From Elysia chlorotica (Eukaryota > Mollusca > Gastropoda > Plakobranchidae), in the NCBI GenBank assembly GCA_003991915.1, contig RQTK01000003.1, positions 1,869,778 to 1,933,777 on the forward strand: a DNA stretch of 64,000 bases, read 5' to 3'. The first letter of the stretch is position 1. Each line of letters begins with the position of its first letter. Below the pieces are notes generated by a model. The model saw only the letters and a list, made by a program, of their open reading frames with translations, had not been told where the DNA came from and did not search any database. A program made the position numbers and the translations under genes. Below, one piece after another: positions 55,164 through 64,000 of this stretch.

Positions 55164-55917
55164 GCTATACACGTTTGACATTACCCAAACACCCTCTACA
55201 TTTAGTATCGTCTAAGTGTTTTCCTCAAACTACCTAAGCCGGTTCTCATAATCTCCCTATATGATTTTTGTAAAGAGCTAGGGGAATGAAAACTAATGGA
55301 GATCATATTCACTTGAACTCTTAAAATTGTTCATTTAAACTAAGCGACGAACCGCCAATGGCTAGTATCAATGAACTAATTAATCTCAACTCTATAAATT
55401 GACTCATCGATGCAATAAGATTTTAATATTTCCTGATGCTTTCAAGTTCTGAAAAAGACAACTCTAACTAGCTTGTAAACTTGTTTTTGTGTACCGCTGT
55501 ATTTCAGGTTCTTCCTTTCATAAAAGCACTTAGTTGTTATAGTTTATTGTCAAATTTCTGTTTTAATTACATGCGAGCATGGACAGATACGTAAAAATTC
55601 CACCAAACTTTGTAGTTCTTTGTTGCTGTATTTTGTACAATAATTATATGAAACCATTTTAAAGCCATGCTTCAATTTTTGAAACCTTGTTTGAAAGTGT
55701 TCTATGGATAAAAATAGCAATTGCCCACTCTATGAGTAAGATGTATAAACGCATATTTTTTTTAACAATTGTGAGACTTTAAAAAAGCGATCAATTCTAG
55801 TAGTATGAAAGTAATACATAATGGTTGTATTTTTGCTTGATACAGTTTTCTACATTTCTCAATAATTATTATAATTCTGTTGTTTTTGTGTGTTCTTGTT
55901 CTGTGTTACAAAAGGAA

Positions 55918-55923
55918 AATAAA
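55918..55923 (+). promoter_or_regulatory. Candidate polyadenylation signal AATAAA
   Basis: First clean AATAAA after the TAG of the beta-lactamase-fold gene, implying a 3' UTR of about 0.75 kb. Confidence 0.35.
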
Positions 55924-55986
55924 AAAACAACACTAACCATTCTTTATATTTTTGTTGCTATCTTCTGTTAAACTAATTGCTAAATC

Positions 55987-56125
<139 letters not shown>

Positions 56126-57411
56126 TATCATAGCCATCAACATCATCACCATCGTCGTTAACACACATATAATGATAACCGCCAACGTTATTATCATCGG
56201 CATCCATCCTTACCCCCCCCCGCTTCCGCCTCATCATGATTATTTTAGCATCGTTTTAATTTTTGATGGTCACCCTCATCACAAAATTTAGTCCTTATCG
56301 TTATTACCATCCTTCATTTACAAAACAACTCTTTATTAATAAATGGCATAAGCCAAAATTTAAAAAAAATGAACGCCATACAATCTGTATGTATTTTGTG
56401 TTTAATTCTTCAGTTATGTATTAATACGGTACGATTATATACGTACACTACATAAAAATATACATAAATCTAAACGCAACTAGTTGACAATAATTGCAAA
56501 GCCGATGTCACAATTCTGTACACATAATTATAGCCATTGTTTACTGAAATGATACATTTTGATTTGGATTCTACATAAATGGATGCAAAAGAAATAAAAA
56601 CTGTTAAAAAAGTCAGTAAGAAGTTTTGTAGAGAATGATGTACAAACCTTGATGGTGCGCAATGCTATTATTTCTCTCAACTGCCACTGTCGAGTAAATC
56701 ATGGAAGACGAAAACTTAAACTATAAGGTGCGAGCCTTCCATGACACGTATGAAACATATCATTATCACCGTTTTCTACAAATTTAAGAAAACCACTTTC
56801 GCGCGACGGTTGCATTGAGAGAATTTTTTCCCGAGTGAGTGTTATAAAAATATAACCTTTTGAAGTTGACATTACTTTCAATTATTTAAATTGGTAAAAA
56901 TAGAAAACAATATTATAGATAACTGCCAATTCTACAGATAAAAAAAGACCGAAATTGAGAAGAGCAAAATGGTGTTCCAAACATGAACAAAGTAGATTTA
57001 CATTAACTTCCTTTTTATTATTTTTTTCATTTGCAGTCTAAAAAGCTGAACATTTTTTTAAATAGGTTTGGTCAAAATTTGCTATTAAATATGTTCCATA
57101 GACTATGTTAAAGTTTGCCTTTTTTAGTGTTGACACCCTAAGTTGTAATCATTATGTCACTTGAAGTCAGTACCTATAGGCTTGCGTGATTTTTCATTTT
57201 TTATTAATTGATCATATTTATTTTCTGGTGAAGAGGTATAAAACTTTCAACCAAGGATTGGTTGTGTTGAAGTTTAGTTCACATGGTTATTTATACTGAT
57301 GGTTTTAATGGCAAACTAAGCCAACGATGAAAACGGTCATTTTTTTGAGGATGACAAATGGTGGCAATAATGATGATGCAGATAGTGATTGCTAATACTT
57401 ATAATTATGAC

Positions 57412-57421
57412 GAAGATGATT

Positions 57422-57477
<56 letters not shown>

Positions 57478-57480
57478 AGT
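57412..57480. repeat. GAT trinucleotide microsatellite
   Basis: About 20 GAT units with flanking degenerate repeats to 57545. Confidence 0.9.
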
Positions 57481-58599
57481 GATGATAATGATGATGACGA
57501 TGGTGGTAATGATGATGATGGTGATTATGGTTATGATGAGGATGAGAAGAGGTAGGACAGTAAAATTCTTTATAAACACCGTGATTGCCTCAAATTCATT
57601 GCTAGATATTAATAGCAATGAGAATAACAATTATAGTGTCACAATTTTAACGTGTTATATGATACAGCGTAAAGTGAAAAGATCATTAATATAATTTTTT
57701 TTGTTAAAGTTTCCTTTTTGTTTCAAGTTTGTTGCTTTCTCTTATGTCTGATGTTTTAAAGTTCCTATTCAAATGTCCCTTTTTAATACGCCCTCTTTTA
57801 CAATCTCCTGTTGTTGATTTCTGTTCCTCTTTTTTCTGCTCTTTAAATTTTGACATCAATCATAAAATGTATTAACAAAACGGAAAATAATTCATAGAAT
57901 ACGACTGTGTTCCTAAAAGAATCATGATGTGCGAGATAACTTCTCTATGATTGCCGCTTGATTAAAAAAAAAATAAAATAAATAAACCACATCACTAGGC
58001 CACAATGCAAACTCTAAAAAAGTATAACTGCTACTTAGCTATATAGGATCTACTATTACCCTGGCTTCATTTATTAACTCCATATAAGTTTATGCGAACA
58101 TAATGTTTCGTAATGATTTTATCATCAAAAATACAAAAAGGAGCATAATATTTATTGCAATAGGCTTTCAATGAGTTGCGAATTGGCGGTTCTACAAGTA
58201 CACAACAACTAAGTATGAAAAAACGCACAGCTGATAGAAAACTATACAAGTTATGCTCATAATGTTGGTATATACAATACCATACATGCAGCACAACAAC
58301 CGAAACATTACTAATGACTAATTGGAATTTTCACGAATTAAGAAATTCCAAATGAGAGGAAGTGTTATAGTGCAAATTAGTATTATCACATATTTTAAAT
58401 TTTGTCGAGTTGGTTATATTGAATAACACAGGCCTTAAAAATAAAATAGAAACGTCGCAAGTAAATAATTTCATGTATAACCCTTCCAAATTTCCAATCA
58501 TAATATATGTTGGAGATCATCCATGAGCGCAGGAGTATAATGCGAAGCAAGAGAGATATAAAGGGATAGTATAGGATAGACTAAGTTACCTTTCAATGC

Positions 58600-58602
<3 letters not shown>

Positions 58603-58641
<39 letters not shown>
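58603..58641. repeat. CT microsatellite
   Basis: About 19 CT units, intergenic. Confidence 0.9.
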
Positions 58642-58644
<3 letters not shown>

Positions 58645-59179
58645 CTGCCATATAGAGAAACACACATTAGAAAAAAAAAAGAATTAAAAAAAAATTAAGC
58701 TTTGGTTAAGCTTACATTCATGTTCATGACCCAGAAGCGAATGGGCAGAATATACTCTAGACACAATCATTATTTGTCTTGGTAGATTCCAATGGAGTCT
58801 ATACTGCCAAATACATGCATTCATTAACATAATATCCATCGCTGTAAATCGGCAGGTTTATACAGTCATATTTATAGAAGGGGTGAAAAAAAAAACAGCC
58901 TCAAAACAACCGCCGCGTTGGCAATCATGCACTCAAAAGATTAATTTAATCGAAAAGGATAGTTATATCATTAAAGGTTGTCGTTTCAAAATGTGTCTCA
59001 TACAGACTCTATTTTATAGATGAATTAAGTATTCATAGTTGTCTTCAAACTTTATCGTTTTTACAAATACTAATCTACTTACCACTGATAACACCTAATA
59101 CTCGAAAATTTGATAAGCAGAGGGCTTACAATTACAAAAAGACAGTGAAGTGTTCTCTTAAAAGCCTGGCATCCCACTC

Positions 59180-59431
59180 TTACACAGCCACCGGAAGTAC
59201 GTCACTATTGCTGCTGGCGTAATCGCCGCCGTCTTTGACGATCATTTCGTGCGTCTCTGGCGCGGAGTTTGACTTGATCAGCACCGCGTCGCCCTTCTCG
59301 TCTGCAGCCAGCCCGTTCCGGTAGCGGGCGTCTCTTGGGTCGCGGTTCTTACGGCATTGCTTGACGATCCGCATGATCTCTTCCACAGGAGGCAGTACCA
59401 CGACCACGATAGCCATAACTATAGCCCAGCC
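59180..59431 (-). CDS. DUR3-like gene, terminal exon
   Basis: Acceptor TCTGTGTACAG|GGC; 83 codons and TGA... stop at 59182-59180. The exon holds the last membrane helix and a charged tail with NRDPRDARYRNG and APETHEMIVKDGG, ending VLPVAV. Confidence 0.85.
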   Translation of the reverse strand, partial: GWAIVMAIVVVVLPPVEEIMRIVKQCRKNRDPRDARYRNGLAADEKGDAVLIKSNSAPETHEMIVKDGGDYASSNSDVLPVAV

Positions 59432-62400
59432 CTGTACACAGACAAATGGCAGGTGGCATTAGTAATTGTTTGTATAAATTGTAATGTACACTAATTTTCT
59501 TTTTAGATAAGATGTATTTGAGGCCTCAAACAAATATTCGTCCTAAGGTGTCATGTCTTGCAGAAATTTATAATCACACATTAAAAATACAACAAAAAAC
59601 AACCTTATCTGGCTCAGAAAAGGTTCTTCATGTGGATTATAACTTTAGTGTATGAAGGATTAGGTAAGAGAGAAGAGGAGACGGCGAAGAGGAATGAGAA
59701 ATAAAGATGGATTCATTTTTTGACTCAATGAATAAAATTAATTATAAAAAAGAAGCTTTTTAATTCCAAGTTATTGTTTTATCTTTTCAAATTCATTTTT
59801 CGGTTGTTGCATGTTTACTTAACAAGATCAGCACTCTAGTAAAGGTTTTAAGAAGCGTATTTATAGGATGACAATAATTGTATATATAGATAAAAAGAGA
59901 AAATAAAGAGCGATAGAAAGAGGGAGCCAGAGAAAAATTAAGAATCAGTGAGGGAGAAAGGCAAGGAAATACGAAGAGTGATAAACAGAAAGAGAGAGCG
60001 GGAGCAAGATAGAGAGAGAGAAAAAGAAGAAAAGAGAATAGATAAAAAGACGGAGCGACATACAAAGAGACGAATGAAGACAGGGACTGACAGAGGTATA
60101 TCGGAAATCAAAGAGCACTTTTGGAAGATGTGTTTTTTTTCCAGAAAAATATTACTCTACCTGAGTAAAGTTGATCCACATGGTAAAATTCGTGAAGTCC
60201 ATGTCAGGGAAGGAGACCATTATAGAGGGAATGAAGACCGCAAAGAGGAAGATGCTGCAGCCTCCAGCCACATAGGCTGTCACCTTGGCCTTGTGAAACA
60301 CTTTGTTCATCTGCTCAGCGCTCGGCCGCTCGTCATATTGCATGCCCTGCGATACAAAGGAAAAAAAGGAGTGAAACGATGGATGCACAGCTTTTTTTTT
60401 TTTATTAAAAAAAACTTTTACTGGTAACACGGGATAGTTTGTTGATTTCACCTGAAAAACAAACAAAAACAAAAAAGGGAACAAAAATAACAAAAACAAA
60501 CTTAAAAACAGACAAACAAGACAAACAAAATAACTGGGAGTCTGGGGTGGGAGAGGGAATCCTATCGCTCCTAGAGTTAACAATATTGAACGAATCGTAT
60601 TGTTTTTTTTTTTTTTTTTTTTTTTTTTAGATTTTGGTTTCTGGGATTTTCATTTTGATAGACGTGGTTAAGGAATAAAAATTCTGCAACAGTTGTAATT
60701 GACAAAATGAATCTGAAGTCGATGTTGATTGGGCCTACTTCAGCAGTACTATCAGTCTATATTGTTTGAGCCTATACAGCTCTACTTAAAGTTTTCCCCG
60801 AGCCGCCGACTCAAACATAAATGGGCCCAAAGGAGGAGAGCATTTTGGGTTATTAGTCTTGCTGGTATAGATCTATTCGGTTGTGAGTAACCAATTGCCA
60901 GTCAGTCTATTCCTCACGTCTCGCTAGTTAGCCACATCCCTGTGCTCTTACCTTGAAATCCTCGCGGTAAAGTATTTCCCACGGCTGGAGGGGGTTGTCG
61001 ATGTCGTACATCTTCATCCACTCGAACTCTTCGTCAGCGGGGCCTGGGGTTAAGGCATTCGATAAATAAGGCTTAGTAGATAAAAAAAATCTCTCGACAT
61101 AAATTGTAAAGGGTTAATATATATGGCGTATGATTTTATAATTGCTAGAAGAAATTTTTGTTAGGTAACTACAACACTTAAAAATGTAAAACAAGTAGGA
61201 ACTAATACCATTAATTTTTAAATGTAGTAAATTGTAATCTCTTGTAGGGTTACCATTGCTCGTTAAGGTGTAGGGTTACCATTGCTCATTAAGGTGTAGG
61301 TTAGACCAATAATGGCTGTAAATACATTGATTACTGCAAGAAGTTATTGTTTTTTATCCATTGAAAGAAAACAAAACTCAAACCAGAAAATTCAAACTGT
61401 ATTAAATCGTCTTGAGTTTTAGGGTTAAGATGTAGGTTAGATAAAAAAAAATAAGGTTTTGGATATTACTTAGTAGCATTGAATTGTGCTAGAGGTACAA
61501 TACACGACTCCATAAAAAATGTCAAATATATTAAAAATATAATATACCACCACATTTAGCGGGCACTGACCCAACCAGAAAACAACAAAAGTGGCCCGAT
61601 TCAACCCCTGGTTTCAAACTCGCGTGCTCTACCGATTGAGCTGCGTGTACATTATTTTATCACAACACACTACCTTTGATCTTGTGCGTGAGTAGCGAGC
61701 CCACGATGCACACGCCCAGACTGACCACGAAGCCGACGACGTTACCGGCCAGGATGGTGTAGTCCTGCACGGTGTTGTCCAGGAAGTTGTACAGTCCTCC
61801 AGGGTAGGTGGTGGCGGTCACCAGGGCGGCCGTCACGCCGCACACCAGCCCCGAGATGCTGCCTGGAGGAGGGGGGACAGGGAAGAAGGTTGAGTTGAGT
61901 TGATTTGGTTTTAACGTCCAGTATGAGCACATTATAGCTATATTGTGGATGGGCCCCAAGACGGACGTATGACAATTTGTATGTGCTGCCACACACGAGA
62001 CTGGGCGGGGATACCATGATTCCTGTCTCAGCCGGTCACTTTTGTGTCGGAAGTCGATGTTCTACCCCTGGACCACCGCGCCCCCCAGGGGAGAAGGTCT
62101 TTGTTATGCTGGCTATTGAAATAATTACAAATAGAGCTTGAATTTTAGGTATTTTTCCTCAGTGTTCAGAAGTAGGCTTTTAGGGAAAATGATTGAAAAA
62201 AGGCTGTGCTGGGGTTTGGACCCTCGATTTGTAGATGCGTCGGCAATAAATCGAAATCTAAATCATATCTTTTGAAATCATATCTGACGTCGATTTTGAT
62301 TCGGGTATCATATAGTGATCGATCATTGAAATATCTAAGTCATAGGATTCAGTAAGACACAATGTTAAAAAAATGAGTAATGATAACTATAGTGAGACTC

Positions 62401-63777
62401 TGTGTACCGGTACTCTAAAGTTATTTATTGGTAATAGCAGTAGTATTGTAGGGCTGCACCTTCTCATTTAGTCTGTCAATCCAAGAGGTAGGCCTCTCAT
62501 AGCCAGTCTAAACTGTATCATATCTCATTAGTTTTTGTGTAAAAGGGGAACGAAAGAGTATAAGAATAATTTATTGGTAACGCAAAACGTCATTGAATTC
62601 GGGGTTTAGAAAGTACTAATGTATGAATGTACACAATTAATGTTTTATATTCAAAATCCAAAAATCAATCGGGAAAAAACAAGAAAACAAATTCCAATGT
62701 GCATTCTTCATTCATTCATTCAGGTGTCAGGTCTGGCGCAGACATCGACGATCAGGGATTTCCAAGCCTCTCTGTCTTCAGTCCGTCTGAATATGACCAG
62801 CTTAGACAGGTTCTTGTTCGATGCGTCTGTGAATCGAGACAGACTGTCCATGAAAGTCTGTCGTTGTCGACCTCTAGTACGTTTTCCTTCCACTTTTCCG
62901 TGCAGCATTAGTTTTTCCAGACCGTCGTGTCTATTTATATGGCCAAGAAATTCCATTTGTCTCTTTCTTATCATTTGCAACAGTGACCTATCTGTCCCAT
63001 GCAGGTGCAAGACCTCTTCGTTTGTTTTCCTTTCTGTCCATGAGATTCTGAAAATTCTTCGGAGAAACCACATTTCGATGGCCAGCAAACGTTTCTCCAT
63101 TTCTTTGCTAATCGTCCAGCACTCGCTGCCGTACTTTCCGGCTACCAATACATGGTGACAGCACGTATGCCCTGAGGACTTTGACTTTTGTTCCAAACTG
63201 AATATTCCTGTTTTTGAATATGGTGCTCATTTTTGTAAAGACTTTTTTGACATTGCTATTCTTCTCTTGATTTTTTTTTATCACATTTCGCATTTGAGGA
63301 AATTGTAAAACCGAGATATTTAAAGTTTTCTACCTGTTTGATTTTTGTGTTTTTGCACTGGATAACGCATTGGGGTTTGACTTTATTATGTGGAGATACT
63401 TTTGACTTTATTTTTAGTTACTACCATGCATTCCGTCTTCTTTGCGTTGAGTTGGAGACCCATACTTTCACTTTCATAAGTCACGACAGAAAGAAGGGCT
63501 TGTAAGTTTTCCTGAGAGCTGGCAATGAGAACATGTGCATTCTAAATAGCAATAAAACCATAGACTACCTGCAATGAGGCCTTTCCCCGTGGCCTTGACC
63601 CAGATGATGGAGAGCACTACAGGAGGGAAGCAGGGGATGGTCACGGTGGCGCCAGAGTAGAAGATCCAGTTGAGGTCGATGCCGGAGCTGAACACGACCA
63701 GGCCGAGCGGCACCATGGACACGGTCACCCAGACGATGCACCAGTTCTTGAAGCTGAACAGGAAGTCCATGTACTCT
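59180..63777 (-). CDS. DUR3-type urea/sodium-solute symporter, C-terminal part
   Basis: Five exons (63777-63569, 61862-61674, 61043-60952, 60346-60161, 59431-59180) join in frame to about 309 residues and run off the right edge at the 5' side. DUR3-like proteins belong to the sodium:solute symporter family and carry urea (and polyamines in fungi) across the plasma membrane. Matches to family layout: SSGIDLNWIFYSGATVTIPC then PPVVLSIIWVKATGKGLIAG, helices TAALVTATTY and YTILAGNVVGFVVSLGVCI then VGSLL, the cytosolic loop ADEEFEWMKMYDIDNPLQPW, a helix in VTAYVAGGCSIFLFAVFIPS, and a last helix GWAIVMAIVVVVLPPVEE followed by a 60-residue hydrophilic tail. A retrotransposon remnant and SINEs lie in its introns. 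Substrate is inferred from family only. Confidence 0.85.
60161..60346 (-). CDS. DUR3-like gene, fourth visible exon
   Basis: Acceptor TTTGTATCGCAG|GGC, donor ACTCAG|GTAGAG, 186 nt, phase 0 to 0. Encodes GMQYDERPSAEQMNKVFHKA, one helix and two Asn sequons (NFT). Confidence 0.88.
60602..60628. repeat. Poly-T tract
   Basis: 27 consecutive T, in a DUR3-like intron; may be an A-tail of a retroposed copy on the minus strand. Confidence 0.8.
60952..61043 (-). CDS. DUR3-like gene, third visible exon
   Basis: Acceptor TTAACCCCAG|GC, donor TTCAAG|GTAAGA, 92 nt. Encodes FEWMKMYDIDNPLQPWEILY, a loop strongly conserved in DUR3 proteins. Confidence 0.88.
61244..61303. repeat. Short tandem duplication
   Basis: A 26-nt unit (TAGGGTTACCATTGCTC plus RTTAAGGTG) occurs twice in a row, differing at one base. 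Confidence 0.8.
61590..61656 (-). mobile_element. tRNA-like SINE head, antisense
   Basis: Minus strand: GCAGCTCAATCGGTAGAGCA then GTTTGAAACCAGGGGTTGAA, matching A and degenerate B boxes. It ends 18 nt from the donor of a DUR3-like exon. Confidence 0.55.
61674..61862 (-). CDS. DUR3-like gene, second visible exon
   Basis: Acceptor CCCCTCCTCCAG|GC, donor ATCAAAG|GTAGTG, 189 nt, GC-rich. Encodes two helices around LDNTVQDYTILAGN. Confidence 0.88.
61888..62095 (-). mobile_element. SINE copy, antisense
   Basis: Minus strand: a head with GCGGTGGTCCAGGGGTAGAAC, then GGCTGAGACAGGAATC, CAGTCTCGTGTGTGGCAGC, CGTCCGTCTTGGGGCCC and tail CAACTCAACTCAACC. It begins 26 nt from a DUR3-like exon acceptor. Confidence 0.6.
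62700..63545 (-). mobile_element. Decayed non-LTR retrotransposon (RTE/CR1-like RT 3' half)
   Basis: The longest minus-strand frame (63196-62720) reads GKYGSECWTISKEMEKRLLA, EMWFLRRIFRISWTERKTNE, KRQMEFLGHINRHDGLEKLM, GKRTRGRQRQTFMDSLSRF and EDREAWKSLIVDVCARP. This is the standard C-terminus of LINE endonuclease/reverse-transcriptase proteins. Upstream broken frames show GLQLNAKKTEC-like and FKYLGF-like segments. The 3' end has a short ATTC tandem tail (62706-62722). Frameshifts at several places make it inactive. Confidence 0.85.
63569..63777 (-). CDS. DUR3-like gene, first visible exon
   Basis: Acceptor CCCCCTGGCCAG|A, donor ATTGCAG|GTAGTC, 209 nt. Encodes FSFKNWCIVWVTVSMVPLG and SSGIDLNWIFYSG. 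The upstream codon is shared with an exon beyond the window. Confidence 0.85.
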
Positions 63778-64000
63778 CTGGCCAGGGGGTAGGGGGAAGA
63801 TTAAAATGACAGAAATTGAGGGGGCATACTAAAAACAATGTTATGTAAATTGTAAAAGATAAGAAATGTAATAAAATGAAGGAAAAAAGGCTTCTTTTAA
63901 CAGACTGCATTTAGCATCTAAAACCATTGAATTGAAAAAAAGGTTTAAGACGAACAAAGTAAAAAAAATTATTTATATCACTTCTGATATGGTTAAAAGT

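Larger units (their letters stand above)
56130..59150. other. Intergenic region between convergent genes, no gene seen
   Basis: Lies between the 3' ends of the beta-lactamase-fold gene (plus) and the DUR3-like gene (minus). AT-rich, with microsatellites at 57412-57480 (GAT) and 58603-58641 (CT); no supported frame. Confidence 0.5.

Overview
The window looks like nuclear DNA of an animal, most likely a gastropod mollusc. Genes are split by many GT-AG introns of about 0.3-3.5 kb. The non-coding DNA is AT-rich and full of microsatellites (GA, AAC, GAT, ACT, ATC), tRNA-headed SINEs and decayed non-LTR retrotransposons. The clade is inferred from this gene and repeat style; nothing in the sequence names the species. 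There are two assembly gaps (7412-7436 and 45939-46711).

For six genes I placed exons by hand from splice signals and reading-frame phase. (1) Minus, 4535 to 834, running off the left edge: four exons of an extracellular protein that resembles the N-terminal MNLL/C2 module of Notch ligands (tentative). (2) Plus, about 7.1-16.86 kb: an unrecognised 276-residue protein with a C-x-x-C zinc-ribbon-like cluster, in seven coding exons. (3) Minus, 19883-17061: an unrecognised, largely disordered 940-residue protein in one uninterrupted exon, with a spliced 5' leader and an upstream reading frame overlapping its start codon; it lies tail-to-tail with gene 2. (4) Minus, 43651-32899 with a leader exon near 45.45 kb: a complete SLC22-type (organic ion transporter) protein of 543 residues in ten coding exons. 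A 1.23-kb tandem duplication has produced two versions of its extracellular-loop exon. (5) Plus, 47467-55163: a secreted 516-residue serine beta-lactamase-fold (peptidase S12/LACTB-like) protein in eight exons, whose catalytic residues other than the serine appear to be replaced. (6) Minus, 63777-59180, running off the right edge: the C-terminal part of a DUR3-type urea/sodium-solute symporter.

The remaining long stretches (20.1-32.8 kb and 55.2-59.1 kb, apart from the leader exon at 22.35-22.43 kb) hold no exon I can support. They contain microsatellites, a decayed reverse-transcriptase copy at 21.15-21.97 kb, a GC-rich island at 22.8-23.04 kb and unassigned AT-rich sequence. Genes 4 and 5 are head-to-head across the second gap.

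The most interesting signals are: (a) the duplicated 214-nt SLC22 exon pair, whose phase forbids using both copies together, which suggests mutually exclusive splicing of the substrate-facing extracellular loop; (b) the secreted beta-lactamase-fold protein as a probable pseudoenzyme; (c) a phase-supported GC-AG intron in the SLC22 gene; (d) a SINE family with a shared body core present in at least six copies; (e) two orphan proteins (genes 2 and 3). I found no microbial-type system such as CRISPR, phage or operons.
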